DNA of 64,000 bases from Paracoccus sp. N5 (lineage in GTDB: Bacteria > Pseudomonadota > Alphaproteobacteria > Rhodobacterales > Rhodobacteraceae), in assembly GCF_000371965.1 (NCBI RefSeq), contig NZ_AQUO01000003.1, positions 221,488-285,487 of the forward strand, given 5' to 3'. This document shows, in pieces, positions 52,808-64,000 of the stretch. The notes below the pieces were generated by a model, which made no database searches, was not told where the DNA came from, and saw nothing but the letters and a program-made list of their open reading frames with translations. Made by a program: the position numbers and the translations under genes. Within the stretch, counting starts at the first letter, position 1. Every line of letters begins with the position of its first letter.

Positions 52808-54190
52808 TCAGCTGCGGGCCGGCGCCAGGGCGGGCGCGGCGGCCGGGCTGCCCGGCTGCGCGGCGATGGCTGCCCCGGCATAGGTGCCATCGCCCAGCCG
52901 GTAGCCGACCTCGCCATGCTCGGCAGTGTCGAGCCCGTCGAACTCGGCTTCCTCGTCGACGCGCAACCCGACCAGGGCGCCCGCGATCTTCAGCGCGATC
53001 CAGGTCGTCAACAGCGAGACCAGGATGGAAAAGCCCATGATCGCCAGTTGCGGCACCATCTGGGTCATCAGCGTGCGGCCCTCGGGGTAGCCGAGGCCGC
53101 CCAGCACCGGCGCGGCGAAGATCACCGTCAGCACGCCGCCGACCGCGGCGCCGACGCCGTGCACGCCGAAGACGTCGAAACTGTCGTCATAGCCGAAGCG
53201 GCGCTTGACCACCTCGACGGCAAAGACGCAGACCGGCGCGGTCAGGAAGCCCACGGCCACCGCGCCGGCCGGACCGACGAAGCCGCAGGCCGGGGTGATC
53301 GCCACCAGCCCGCCGATGGCGCCGGAGAGCAGGCCGAAGGTGCTGGCCCGGCCGCGATGCAGCCATTCCGCCGCCATCCAGCCAAGCGCGCCGCCGGCGC
53401 CGCCCAGCATGGTGTTCAGCATCACCAGCGCCGAAAAGCCGTTCGCCGCCAGCGCGCACCCGCCGCAGAAGGCCAGCCAGCCGACCCAGAGCATGGCGCC
53501 CCCGGTATAGGTCATAGTCATGTTGTGCGGCGCCATCATCGTGCTGCCGTAACCCTTGCGCGGTCCGACGACCAAAGCGCAGACCAGCGCCGCCATGCCC
53601 GCGTTCAGATGCACGACATTGCCGCCGGCGAAATCCTGCACGCCGATGCCGAAGACCCAGCCGCCGCCCCAGGCCATATGCGCCATGGGGACATAGTTGA
53701 TGGTCAGCCAGACCGCCATGAAGATCAGCACGGCGGCGAATTTCATCCGCTCGGCAAAGGCGCCGACGATGATCGGCGGCGTGATCGCCGCGAACATCAG
53801 CATGAAGAGCACATAAAGATATTCGGGGATCGTGCCGACCATGCTGTCCTGGGTGACGCCGGACAGGAAGAATTTCGAGGTGCCGCCGATCAGCGCGTTC
53901 AGCGGCCCTTCGGCGAAGCTCAGCGAATAACCATAGGCAATCCACAAGACCGCGATCAGCGCGACCGAGGCGAAGATATGCGTCAGCACCGAAAGCACGT
54001 TCTTCGATCGCGCCATGCCGGCATAGAACAGCCCGAGCCCGGGCAGCATCATCAGCATCACGATCAGCGCGCAGGTGGCGACGAAGGCGGTATCCCCGGC
54101 GCTGAGCACGGGTTCGGCCTCTTGCGCCTGCGCAAGGGCGGGCAGCAGGGCCGCGGCCAGTCCGGCCGGCAAGGCTTTCTTCAATCTCAT
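52808..54190 (-). CDS. amt: Ammonium transporter
   Basis: The 460-residue protein has a signal-like N-terminus (MRLKKALPAGLAAALLPALAQAQ) followed by about 11 membrane segments, with family wording DTAFVATCALIVMLMMLPGLGLFYAGM, DFAGGNVVHLNAGMAALVCALVVG holding the first twin His, and DSFDVFGVHGVGAAVGGVL holding the second. It takes up ammonium or methylammonium, which fits amine catabolism. Starts at 54205 or 54202 are possible; 54190 gives the usual leader. No glnK/glnB PII gene is adjacent, unlike the common glnK-amtB pair. The C-terminus is long and Ala/Pro-rich. Confidence 0.9.
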   Translation of the reverse strand: MRLKKALPAGLAAALLPALAQAQEAEPVLSAGDTAFVATCALIVMLMMLPGLGLFYAGMARSKNVLSVLTHIFASVALIAVLWIAYGYSLSFAEGPLNALIGGTSKFFLSGVTQDSMVGTIPEYLYVLFMLMFAAITPPIIVGAFAERMKFAAVLIFMAVWLTINYVPMAHMAWGGGWVFGIGVQDFAGGNVVHLNAGMAALVCALVVGPRKGYGSTMMAPHNMTMTYTGGAMLWVGWLAFCGGCALAANGFSALVMLNTMLGGAGGALGWMAAEWLHRGRASTFGLLSGAIGGLVAITPACGFVGPAGAVAVGFLTAPVCVFAVEVVKRRFGYDDSFDVFGVHGVGAAVGGVLTVIFAAPVLGGLGYPEGRTLMTQMVPQLAIMGFSILVSLLTTWIALKIAGALVGLRVDEEAEFDGLDTAEHGEVGYRLGDGTYAGAAIAAQPGSPAAAPALAPARS

Positions 54191-54436
54191 GGCGATACCC
54201 ATCATGGCAAGGTGAACGGGTCCATGATGGGCGGGCGGGGCACAAAGGAAAGTTTCTTGGCGATAAATTTCCGATCCTGGAAAGAATATCGCCGGATTGC
54301 CGCGCCCATGGTCATCCTGCCCGATCCCGCGCCAGAATGCTGACGCGGTCCCGCCAACGCAAACGCGGCGGCCGGGCCGTTTGCCCTGCCGCCGCGCCGG
54401 TTGGCCCGCGCGGGGGACCGCCCCCGCGCGATGTCC
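54191..54436 (-). terminator. amt upstream gap with terminator hairpins behind glyA
   Basis: Just after the glyA stop, CGCGCGGGGG (54407-54416) and CCCCCGCGCG (54421-54430) form a perfect 10-bp stem with a 4-base loop, and GCGGCGGC (54365-54372) pairs with GCCGCCGC (54388-54395). These likely end the serine-cycle transcript before amt. The AT-rich part at 54240-54300 is the probable amt promoter and contains GGAAAGTTTCT at 54247-54257, also found upstream of mgsA. Confidence 0.6.
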
Positions 54437-55729
54437 TCACATGCCCTTGTAGAGCGGGAATTTCGCGCAAAGCGCCTCGACCTCGGCCTTGACGCGGGCC
54501 TCGACCTCGGCATTGCCGGCCTCGCCGTTCGAGGCCAGCCCGTCCACCACCTCGACGATCCAGCGCGCGATCTGGCGGAACTCCGCCTCGCCGAAGCCGC
54601 GCGTGGTGCCGGCCGGCGCGCCCAGGCGCACGCCCGAGGTCACGAAGGGCTTTTCGGGGTCGAAGGGCACGCCGTTCTTGTTGCAGGTGATATGCGCCCG
54701 ACCCAGCGCCGCCTCGGTCGCCTTGCCGGTCACGCCCTTGGGGCGCAGGTCCGCCAGGCACAGGTGGTTGTCGGTGCCGCCCGAGACGATGTCGATGCCG
54801 CCCTTCATCAGCTCGTCGGCCATGGCCTGGGCGTTCTTCACCACCTGGGCCGCGTAATCCTTGAAGCCCGGGCGCAGCGCCTCGCCGAAGGCCACCGCCT
54901 TGGCGGCGATGACATGCATCAGCGGGCCGCCCTGCAGGCCGGGGAACACCGCCGAGTTGATCTTCTTGGCGATCTCGGCATCGTTGGTCAGCACCATGCC
55001 GCCGCGCGGGCCGCGCAGGGATTTATGCGTCGTCGTGGTCACGACATGGGCATGCGGCAAGGGCGAGGGATGCTGGCCGCCCGCGACGAGACCGGCGATA
55101 TGGGCCATGTCGACCATCAGATAGGCCCCGACCTCGTCGGCGATCTTGCGGAACTCGGCCCAGTCCCAGATGCGGGAATAGGCGGTGCCGCCGGCGACGA
55201 TCAGCTTGGGCTTGTGCTCATGCGCCTTCTTGCGCACGTCCTCCATGTCCAGAAGCTGGTCCTGCTGGCGCACGCCGTAGCTGACGACGTTGAACCATTT
55301 GCCGGACATATTGACCGGCGAGCCATGCGTCAGGTGGCCGCCCGAATTCAGGTCGAGGCCCATGAAGGTGTCGCCCGGGCTGAGCAGCGCCAGGAACACG
55401 GCCTGGTTCATCTGCGACCCCGAGTTCGGCTGGACATTGGCGAAGCCGCAGCCGAAGAGCTGCTTGGCGCGCTCGATCGCCAGCTCCTCGACGATGTCGA
55501 CATATTGGCAGCCGCCGTAATAGCGCTTGCCCGGATAGCCCTCGGCATATTTGTTGGTCAGGACCGAGCCCTGCGCCTCGAGCACCGCCTTCGAGACGAT
55601 GTTCTCGGACGCGATCAGCTCGATCTCGTCGCGCTGGCGGCCAAGCTCCTGACGGATCGCCCCGAAGACCGCAGGGTCGCGGGTCGAAAGCGGCTCGGTG
55701 AAAAAGCCCGAAGGGATCTGTTCGTTCAT
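54437..55729 (-). CDS. glyA: Serine hydroxymethyltransferase
   Basis: The 430-residue enzyme has the PLP-binding Lys236 in [17 protein letters not shown], plus [28 protein letters not shown] and [15 protein letters not shown]. It joins glycine with the methylene-H4F unit to give serine, the C1-fixing step of the serine cycle. It is the last gene of the minus-strand operon, 12 bases after ppc. A second, housekeeping glyA is expected elsewhere in the genome; this one is likely the methylotrophy-specific copy (inference). Confidence 0.94.
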   Translation of the reverse strand: MNEQIPSGFFTEPLSTRDPAVFGAIRQELGRQRDEIELIASENIVSKAVLEAQGSVLTNKYAEGYPGKRYYGGCQYVDIVEELAIERAKQLFGCGFANVQPNSGSQMNQAVFLALLSPGDTFMGLDLNSGGHLTHGSPVNMSGKWFNVVSYGVRQQDQLLDMEDVRKKAHEHKPKLIVAGGTAYSRIWDWAEFRKIADEVGAYLMVDMAHIAGLVAGGQHPSPLPHAHVVTTTTHKSLRGPRGGMVLTNDAEIAKKINSAVFPGLQGGPLMHVIAAKAVAFGEALRPGFKDYAAQVVKNAQAMADELMKGGIDIVSGGTDNHLCLADLRPKGVTGKATEAALGRAHITCNKNGVPFDPEKPFVTSGVRLGAPAGTTRGFGEAEFRQIARWIVEVVDGLASNGEAGNAEVEARVKAEVEALCAKFPLYKGM

Positions 55730-55741
55730 GCTGTCTGCTCC

Positions 55742-58407
<2,666 letters not shown>

Positions 58408-58408
<1 letters not shown>

Positions 58409-59379
58409 CAGTTCACCCTGTCGCGCGGTGCGCGTCCTGCGAAGAAGTCCTGAAGGTTGTCGAACACCCGGAAGCCCATCGCCTCGCGCGCCTCGCGGGT
58501 GGCGCTGCCCAGATGCGGCAGCATCACCAGCCGGTCGCTGTCCTTAAGCGCCGGGTTGATGTTCGGCTCGCCGTCGAACACGTCCAGCGCGGCGCCGCCA
58601 ATGGATTCGAACCAAAGCGCATGCGACAGCGCCATCTCGTCGATCACCTCGCCGCGCGCAGTGTTGATGAGGAAGGCGTCGGGCCGCATCAGCCCCAGCC
58701 GGCGCGAGTTGATCAGGTGCCGGTTCGCCGCGCCGCCCGGACAATGCAGCGAGACGAAATCGCATTGCGGCAGCAATTCGTCGATGCTGGCGACCTGGGT
58801 GGCCTGGCATTGCGCCAGCACCTCGGGCGCGACCGGGCTGCGATTATAGGCCAGGATCTTCATGCCGAAGCCGTGATGCGCGCGCCGGGCCATTTCCTGG
58901 CCGATGCGGCCATAGCCGATGATGCCCAGCGTCTTGCCGGAAACCTTGGTGCCCACCAGATGCGTCGGCCGCCAGCCGGTCCATTGCCCGGCGCGCAGCT
59001 CGCGCTCGCCCTCGCCGGCGCGGCGCGCCACCATCAGCAGCAGCGTCATCGCCAGGTCGGCGGTGCATTCACTGAGCACGTCCGGGGTGTTGGTCACGAC
59101 GATGCCGTGCCGGCCGACGCTGTCGAGGTCGATGTGGCTGTAGCCCACGCCGTAATTCGCCAGGATCCGCACCTGCGGCTTGTCGATGTCCAGCGCGGGC
59201 GCGCCCAGCTTGTCGGTGACGGTGGGCAGGATCGCGTCATAGTCCCGCATCGCCGCCCGGAAATCCTCGGGCGTGAGCGGCTTGTCGGCGGTGTTCAACC
59301 TGACGTCGAACGCCTCCGCCAGCCGCGCCTCGACCGCCGCGGGCCAGCGGCGCGTGACAAGAACCCGAGGTTTCGCCAT
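58408..59379 (-). CDS. hprA: Hydroxypyruvate reductase (D-isomer-specific 2-hydroxyacid dehydrogenase)
   Basis: The 323-residue enzyme has the NAD-binding GKTLGIIGYGRIGQEMARRA near residues 150-170, the substrate-binding NYGVGYSHIDLDSV, the catalytic Arg region FLINTARGEVIDE and the His in LVMLPHLGSATREAREAMG. It reduces hydroxypyruvate, made by SgaA, to glycerate. Glyoxylate reductase activity is a close alternative for the family, but the serine-cycle operon decides for HprA. It lies between mtkB (11-base gap) and ppc (overlapping). Confidence 0.92.
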
Positions 59380-59390
59380 GTCTGCCTCCG

Positions 59391-60272
59391 TTACTGCAGG
59401 ACGCGGGCGATGGTCTGCCCGATCACGGCGGGGTTCTCCGCCATGGTGATGCCGGCCGCCGACAGGATTTCCACCTTTTCCGAGGCGCTTTCCCCGAAGG
59501 CCGAGATGATGGCGCCGGCATGGCCCATGGTGCGGCCCTTGGGCGCGGTCAGGCCGGCGATATAGGCCACCACCGGCTTCGTCACGTGCTCGCGGATGTA
59601 ATCCGCGGCCTCGGCTTCCTGCGGCCCGCCGATCTCGCCGATCAGGCAGATGGCATGGGTGTCGTCGTCGTTCTGGAAATGCTCCAGCACGTCGCGGAAG
59701 GACGAGCCGTTGATCGGGTCGCCGCCGATGCCGACCGAGGTCGAGACCCCCAGCCCCAGCTCTTTCAGCTGCGCCGCCGCCTCATAGCCCAGCGTGCCCG
59801 AGCGGCCGATGATGCCGACATGGCCCTGCATGTAGATATGGCCCGGCATGATCCCCAGCATGGCCTTGCCGGGGCTGATGGTGCCGGCGCAGTTCGGGCC
59901 GGTCAGGATCATCCGGCGCTCTTTCGGATAGCGGTACATATAGCGCTTGACCCGGATCATGTCCTGGGCCGGGATGCCGTCGGTGATGCAGACGCAATAC
60001 TGGATGCCGGCATCGGCCGCTTCCATGATGCTGTCGGCCGCGGCCGGCGGCGGCACGAAGACCAGCGAGGCCTGCGCGCCGGTCGCCTCGACCGCTTCCT
60101 TGACGGTGTTGAAGACCGGCACGCCCTCGCAGGTCTCGCCGCCCTTGCCGGGCACGACGCCGCCGACGACATTGGTGCCGTAGTCGATCATCTCCCTGGT
60201 ATGGAAGCGGGCCATCTTGCCGGTGATGCCCTGAACGATGACGCGGGTTTCACGATCCAGAAAAATGCTCAT
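59391..60272 (-). CDS. mtkB: Malate thiokinase (malate-CoA ligase) alpha-type subunit, SucD-like
   Basis: The 293-residue protein has a CoA-binding Rossmann domain (VIVQGITGKMARFHTREMIDYGTNVVGGVVPGKGG), SMVFV-like SLVFVPPPAAADSI, and the phosphohistidine in TMGHAGAIISAFGESASEKVEIL. Sequence alone resembles SucD of succinyl-CoA synthetase. The neighbours sgaA, hprA, ppc and mclA identify it as the malate-CoA ligase that makes malyl-CoA. The ATG gives [13 protein letters not shown] and overlaps the mtkA stop by one base. Confidence 0.88.
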   Translation of the reverse strand: MSIFLDRETRVIVQGITGKMARFHTREMIDYGTNVVGGVVPGKGGETCEGVPVFNTVKEAVEATGAQASLVFVPPPAAADSIMEAADAGIQYCVCITDGIPAQDMIRVKRYMYRYPKERRMILTGPNCAGTISPGKAMLGIMPGHIYMQGHVGIIGRSGTLGYEAAAQLKELGLGVSTSVGIGGDPINGSSFRDVLEHFQNDDDTHAICLIGEIGGPQEAEAADYIREHVTKPVVAYIAGLTAPKGRTMGHAGAIISAFGESASEKVEILSAAGITMAENPAVIGQTIARVLQ

Positions 60273-61468
60273 CACACGGCCCTCAGGTTGGGGTTTTGCT
60301 TGGTGTCGGCGCGCCATGCGGCGACGGCGCGTTCGGCGGCTTCCATCAGCGTGGTGGCGCGGATCAGCGGCAGCCCGCTTTGCGCCAGGATCTTCTGGCC
60401 TTCCTCGACATTGGTGCCGGCCAGGCGCACCACGACCGGCACATCCACCGGCTCGTCGCGCAGCGCCTTGACGACGCCCTCGGCCACCCAGTCGCAGCGG
60501 TTGATGCCGGCGAAGATGTTGACCAGGATCGCCTGCACGTTCTTGTCCGACATCACCAGCCGGAACGCCTTGGCCACCCGTTCGGGCGTGGCGCCGCCGC
60601 CGATGTCGAGGAAGTTCGCAGGCTCGCCCCCGGCCAGCTTGATGGTGTCCATCGTCGCCATGGCCAGGCCGGCGCCGTTCACGATGCAGCCGATGTTGCC
60701 GTCCAGCCCGACATAGGACAGGCCGCGGTCGGCGGCGCGGGATTCGCGCGGGTCCTCTTGCGACTTGTCGCGCAGCTCGCTGATCTGCGGATGGCGGAAC
60801 AGGGCGTTGTTGTCGAAGGTCATCTTGGCGTCCAGCGCCAGGATGCGGTCGTCCGAGGTCACCACCAGCGGGTTGATTTCCACCATGGTCGCATCGAGGT
60901 CGCGGAAAGCGCGATAGCAGCCCATCAGCGTGCGCACCATCTGCTGGACCAGCCCGGGCTTGATGCCAAGCGCGAAGGCGATCTCGCGGGCCTGGAATTC
61001 GCGCAGGCCGACGGCCGGCTCGATAGCGGCGCGGACGATGCTGTCGGGCTTCTCGGCCGAGATCTCCTCGATCTCCATGCCGCCCTCGCCCGAGGCGACG
61101 ATCATCACGCGCTGGCTGGCGCGGTCCAGCACGAAGCCCAGATAGATCTCGCGCAGGATCGGCACGGCGGCCTCGACATAGACGCGGTAGATGCCCTTGC
61201 CCTCGGGGCCGGTCTGATGCGTCACCAGCTTCTGGCCGAACATATTCTCGGTCACGTCCTGGATCTCGGTGTCGCTGCTGCAGACCTTGACCCCGCCGGC
61301 CTTGCCGCGGCCGCCGGCATGGACCTGGGCCTTGACGACCCAGCGGTCGCCGCCCATCTCGCGCGCCCGATAAGCCGCCTGTTCCGGGCTATAGGCCAGC
61401 GCGCCGGTGGGAATGCCCACCCCGAACTTGCTGAGCAGTTCCTTGGCCTGATATTCGTGGATGTCCAT
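60272..61468 (-). CDS. mtkA: Malate thiokinase (malate-CoA ligase) beta-type subunit, SucC-like
   Basis: The 398-residue protein has the ATP-grasp N-terminal domain ([41 protein letters not shown]) and the C-terminal CoA-ligase domain ([35 protein letters not shown]). It phosphorylates with ATP and makes malyl-CoA together with MtkB. A chromosomal sucCD of the citric acid cycle would normally sit next to mdh and sucAB; here neither is present, so the serine-cycle role is preferred. Confidence 0.88.
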   Translation of the reverse strand: MDIHEYQAKELLSKFGVGIPTGALAYSPEQAAYRAREMGGDRWVVKAQVHAGGRGKAGGVKVCSSDTEIQDVTENMFGQKLVTHQTGPEGKGIYRVYVEAAVPILREIYLGFVLDRASQRVMIVASGEGGMEIEEISAEKPDSIVRAAIEPAVGLREFQAREIAFALGIKPGLVQQMVRTLMGCYRAFRDLDATMVEINPLVVTSDDRILALDAKMTFDNNALFRHPQISELRDKSQEDPRESRAADRGLSYVGLDGNIGCIVNGAGLAMATMDTIKLAGGEPANFLDIGGGATPERVAKAFRLVMSDKNVQAILVNIFAGINRCDWVAEGVVKALRDEPVDVPVVVRLAGTNVEEGQKILAQSGLPLIRATTLMEAAERAVAAWRADTKQNPNLRAV

Positions 61469-61495
61469 CGTCTTCTCCCCTCCCCTGGGTGTCGC

Positions 61496-62743
61496 TTATT
61501 CGGCGGCGACGGCCGTATCGTAGTGACGCTGCAGGCCCGCGAGCACCGGGCCGGTGTCGATGCCGGCGCCCATGTCGTTCAGCGCCGCCGCAAAGCGGGT
61601 GACGATGTCGGTAATGGCGCGCTGGTTCAGCAGGTTCAGGATGCCGATGCGCACCTGCACGGGTTCCGAAAGCGTCGGCCAGATGCCGAAGCCCTTGGCG
61701 CGGCAGGCAGCCACCAGCTCGGCCTCGCGGCCCGCCAGGGCCGGCGGCAGGTTCAGCACCACCAGCGAGGTCATGTTCGACGTAACCTTGCAGCCCATCG
61801 CTGTCACCGCATCGCGCAGCGCCGCCTCGTGGAAGGCATAGGAGCGCGCCCGGCCGGCCACGCTCTGCTGCAGCAGGATGCGCAGCGCCTCGTGGAAGGC
61901 TGCAACGGCATAGGCGCTGTGGGTGCGGTGATAGGCGCCCTTTTCCACGTCCTTGCCGTCGATGATGCCCCAGTGCCGGGCCTCGAGGATCGGGTGATGC
62001 ACGAAGGTGCGCGCGCCGGATTGCTTCAGGCTGTCGATATAGCGGTCGGTGAAGCTGACGGGCGCATAGGTCAGCGGCAGGCAGCAGATGCCCTTTTGCG
62101 GGCACGAGGCCCAGCCGGCGACGCCCGGATAATCGTCGATCGAGAAATCCTCGACCCCCAGCGACGACACGGCGTCCACGAGCCCCATCGCGCCATGCTT
62201 CTCGCAGGCATCGGAAAAGCCCTGGATGTCGTTGATGCGGCCCGAGCCGGTTTCCCAATGCGCCATCGCGGCCCATTTCGGCTTGTGCTCGGCCAGGGCC
62301 TTTTCGACGATCTCGCCGGTGACCGACTGGCCATGCGGCACGGTCACGACCACGACCGAGGCCGGTTTCGGGTCCAGCGGCGCCGCGGCCAGCTCTTCGG
62401 CCGTGGCGGCCTTCATGCGCAGCGTCAGCCCGTCGATGCCCGAGAAGGTGCCGTTAACGAAGGCCACCACCTTGTCGCCCGGCATCACCGCGCTGAACAG
62501 CGTGTCGAGCCCGCTCCAGCCGGTGCCGGCGACGCCGAAGGTGTAGATGTTCCGGGTCCCCATGACCTGGCGCAGCATCAGCTTGGCCTCGATCATGCCA
62601 CGCAGCACGTCGGCCTGCATGTGGTCGGCCACGCCGGCACTGGCAAATCGTTGCAGCACCCGCGGATCGGTATTGCCCGGTCCCGGACCGGCTGCCAGCG
62701 TGTCGGGGATTTCCAGCTGCGGAAAGATCGTCGCGTCAGTCAT
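61496..62743 (-). CDS. sgaA: Serine-glyoxylate aminotransferase
   Basis: The 415-residue class V aminotransferase has GPGNTDPRVLQRF, VAGTGWSGLDTLFSAVMPGDKV, DAVSSLGVEDFSIDDYPGVAGWASCPQKGICCLP with the PLP-binding Lys, and RIGILNLLNQRAITDIV. It transfers the serine amino group to glyoxylate, giving hydroxypyruvate and glycine and returning glycine to GlyA. ATG 62743 follows GAAGGAAATTGCGC; a TTG six bases earlier is less likely. It is the first gene of the operon sgaA-mtkA-mtkB-hprA-ppc-glyA. Confidence 0.94.
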   Translation of the reverse strand: MTDATIFPQLEIPDTLAAGPGPGNTDPRVLQRFASAGVADHMQADVLRGMIEAKLMLRQVMGTRNIYTFGVAGTGWSGLDTLFSAVMPGDKVVAFVNGTFSGIDGLTLRMKAATAEELAAAPLDPKPASVVVVTVPHGQSVTGEIVEKALAEHKPKWAAMAHWETGSGRINDIQGFSDACEKHGAMGLVDAVSSLGVEDFSIDDYPGVAGWASCPQKGICCLPLTYAPVSFTDRYIDSLKQSGARTFVHHPILEARHWGIIDGKDVEKGAYHRTHSAYAVAAFHEALRILLQQSVAGRARSYAFHEAALRDAVTAMGCKVTSNMTSLVVLNLPPALAGREAELVAACRAKGFGIWPTLSEPVQVRIGILNLLNQRAITDIVTRFAAALNDMGAGIDTGPVLAGLQRHYDTAVAAE

Positions 62744-62754
62744 GCGCAATTTCC

Positions 62755-62779
62755 TTCAGTTCAAGAATGTTGAATTGAA
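62755..62779. promoter_or_regulatory. Inverted repeat in sgaA promoter
   Basis: TTCAGTTCAA (62755-62764) and TTGAATTGAA (62770-62779) are 10-bp arms with one mismatch and a 5-base spacer. They lie 12 bases before the sgaA start, between sgaA and the divergent LuxR-type gene, so they are a candidate operator for the serine-cycle operon. Confidence 0.5.
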
Positions 62780-62880
62780 AGAAACATGCTCTGGACACCT
62801 GCCACAACGTAAGATTATGTTGCATGGAGGTATCCGTTCGGGTGGGGCAAAACCTACCCGAATGAATGGGGAGGAAGGAA

Positions 62881-63573
62881 TTGGCCCAGCATTTGCCGCC
62901 GCAAGGCGCAAGCGCGGTCTTGGACAGGCCGATCCGCACCGTGCGCGGGGCGGAAACGGCGATTTCGGTGATTCTCGCCGACAGCAACCCGCTGGTCCTG
63001 TCCGCCATGTCCGAGGTGTTCGAACGCGACGCGCGCTTTTCGCTGCTGGCCACCTCGGCCACGGCCGAGGGCTTCCTGGCCACCACCCGCCGGGTGCCGG
63101 CCCGGGTCGGGATCATCGACTGGGATCTGCCCGAGATGGGCGGCGCCCGGCTGATGGAGCAGCTGCGCGAACAAGAGGCCGCGCCCCGCGTCATCGTCTA
63201 TGCCCGCGAATCGAGCCAAGGCCATATCTCGGCCATGGGCGCCGGCGCCGCCGGCTTCGTCTCGCGCAACGGCCCGGTCGAGACCCTGCTCGAGACCTGC
63301 ATCGCGGTGGCGGCCGGGCGGATGGTGTTCCCGTTCCTCGACGTGCGCGAATTGCAACGCAATCCGCTGCACTCGCTGTCGCGGCGCGAGACCGACATGC
63401 TGGCCGCCCTGGCCCGCGGCATGACCAACCGCGAGATGGCGCGCGAACTGGGCATCTCGCCCAATACGGTCAAGTTCCACCTATCGAACCTTTACGACAA
63501 GCTGTCGGTGAAAAGCCGTGCCCAGGCCATCGCGTTTTTCTATTCCCAACAGGGCGCGCGGCCGGGTGGCTGA
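62881..63573 (+). CDS. LuxR/NarL-type response regulator with atypical receiver
   Basis: The 230-residue protein has a receiver-like domain (about residues 25-140; acceptor-position Asp80 in GIIDWDLPEM) and a C-terminal LuxR helix-turn-helix (LSRRETDMLAALARGMTNREMARELGISPNTVKFHLSNLYDKLSVKSRAQAIAF, about 160-215). The receiver lacks the usual Lys (GFVSRNG replaces the GYLxK motif), and Tyr replaces the switch Thr in VIVYARESS, so it may not signal by normal phosphorylation. TTG at 62881 sits ideally after GGGGAGGAAGGAA; an ATG at 62866 would place that site inside the gene. It lies between the divergent serine-cycle operon and mclA, probably as their regulator. Confidence 0.82.
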   Translation: MAQHLPPQGASAVLDRPIRTVRGAETAISVILADSNPLVLSAMSEVFERDARFSLLATSATAEGFLATTRRVPARVGIIDWDLPEMGGARLMEQLREQEAAPRVIVYARESSQGHISAMGAGAAGFVSRNGPVETLLETCIAVAAGRMVFPFLDVRELQRNPLHSLSRRETDMLAALARGMTNREMARELGISPNTVKFHLSNLYDKLSVKSRAQAIAFFYSQQGARPGG

Positions 63574-63598
63574 GCCGCCGATCTAGAACTTTTCGCTT

Positions 63599-63635
63599 TG
63601 TCAGAAATTATATTTCTTGACAGTAAATAGAAATA
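63599..63635. promoter_or_regulatory. Overlapping inverted repeats before mclA
   Basis: TGTCAGAAAT with ATTTCTTGACA (63599-63622, one base of indel) overlaps TATTTCT-N11-AGAAATA (63611-63635, perfect 7-bp arms). The stretch is strongly AT-rich and lies 49 to 85 bases before the mclA ATG. The N11 spacing suits a dimeric activator. A TTCTTGA core is also present on the other strand in the sgaA repeat. Confidence 0.5.
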
Positions 63636-63683
63636 TTCTTTCCCTTTGCGCGAGTTTTACCCCCGCCAAGGAGGCATCCCGCC

Positions 63684-64000
63684 ATGAGTTTCTTCCCGAT
63701 CGACCCCGCCCCCGCCCGCCTGAACCGCAGTGAGCTTGCGGTTCCCGGCAGCCAGCCGAATATGTTTGAAAAGGCTGCGAAATCCGACGCCGACGTGGTG
63801 TTTCTCGACCTCGAGGACGCGGTGGCGCCGGATGAAAAACCGCAGGCGCGCAAGAACATCATCAAGGCCCTGAACGAGCTCGACTGGGGCAAGAAGACCA
63901 TGTCGCTGCGAATCAACGGGCTCGACACGCATTACATGTATCGCGACGTCGTGGACGTGGTCGAACAGGCCGGCGAGCGGCTGGACCTGATCATGATCCC
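63684..64000 (+). CDS. mclA: L-malyl-CoA / beta-methylmalyl-CoA lyase, N-terminal part
   Basis: The first 105 residues match the HpcH/HpaI (CitE) aldolase family: RSELAVPGSQPNMFEKAAKSDADVVFLDLEDAVAPDEKPQARKNI with the family Leu-Glu-Asp-Ala-Val motif, and later MSLRINGLDT with the CoA-binding Arg. It cleaves malyl-CoA to acetyl-CoA and glyoxylate, closing the serine cycle. ATG 63684 follows AAGGAGGCATCCCGCC. The gene runs off the window's right edge, so the C-terminal half cannot be checked. Confidence 0.9.
   Translation, partial: MSFFPIDPAPARLNRSELAVPGSQPNMFEKAAKSDADVVFLDLEDAVAPDEKPQARKNIIKALNELDWGKKTMSLRINGLDTHYMYRDVVDVVEQAGERLDLIMI

Noticed and set aside
59391..61468. Succinyl-CoA synthetase sucCD
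   Set aside because: Sequence alone would allow it, but the genes are overlapped into an operon with sgaA, hprA and ppc and lack mdh/sucAB neighbours, which fits malate thiokinase. Specific residues that separate the two were not checked.

Overview
The window is GC-rich, densely packed DNA with strong codon-position bias. Its proteins look like those of Rhodobacteraceae, and most resemble Paracoccus (inference from family resemblance, not from a search). No rRNA, tRNA, CRISPR array, transposase, replication or phage gene was recognised. Nearly every gene belongs to the catabolism of small nitrogen or one-carbon (C1) compounds. The window cuts a permease gene at its left end and malyl-CoA lyase at its right end.

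Left part (1-12 kb): the end of a LivM-like permease, a GMC flavoprotein oxidoreductase, an NCS2 uracil/xanthine permease, an APC amino-acid permease, a BkdR-like Lrp regulator divergent from a complete branched-chain 2-oxoacid dehydrogenase operon (bkdA1, bkdA2, bkdB, lpdV), and a phospholipase D family protein. Then 12-16.8 kb: a LysR regulator divergent from a creatinase, an MHS-type transporter and an agmatinase-family ureohydrolase, which together suggest use of guanidino compounds. Then 16.8-27.3 kb: reductive pyrimidine catabolism, with an NMT1-type ABC transporter, dihydropyrimidinase, an N-carbamoyl-beta-alanine amidase, two tandem RutR-like TetR regulators with RutR-type operators, and dihydropyrimidine dehydrogenase PreA/PreT.

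Right part (27.7-64 kb): a nearly continuous methylated-amine and C1 assimilation island. It holds N-methylglutamate synthase (mgsABC), gamma-glutamylmethylamide synthetase (gmaS), a GntR regulator, an unusual periplasmic-binding-like protein without a signal peptide, trimethylamine monooxygenase (tmm), TMAO demethylase (tdm), an APC permease, dimethylamine monooxygenase (dmmD, dmmA, dmmB, dmmC), an AraC/GlxA regulator, N-methylglutamate dehydrogenase (mgdABCD), folD, purU, an XRE-cupin regulator and an ammonium transporter. An opposite-strand serine-cycle operon follows (sgaA-mtkA-mtkB-hprA-ppc-glyA), then a divergent LuxR-type regulator and mclA.

The implied flow is TMA to TMAO to DMA to methylamine to gamma-glutamylmethylamide to N-methylglutamate to methylene-H4F. 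Methylene-H4F can then be assimilated by GlyA and the serine cycle, or oxidised through FolD and PurU to formate. Amine nitrogen is released as ammonium or glutamate. Most Paracoccus methylotrophs assimilate CO2 instead; from memory, a serine cycle on an extrachromosomal replicon has been reported for P. aminovorans, so this may be a relative of that system. The most novel signals are regulatory: a perfect 17-bp inverted repeat shared by the mgd and XRE-cupin promoters, a TTGGTYC motif cluster shared by the gntR and tmm promoters, five tandem 11-bp repeats inside the pyrimidine operon, and a dispersed 23-nt intergenic element. Start codons were chosen by Shine-Dalgarno position and family length.
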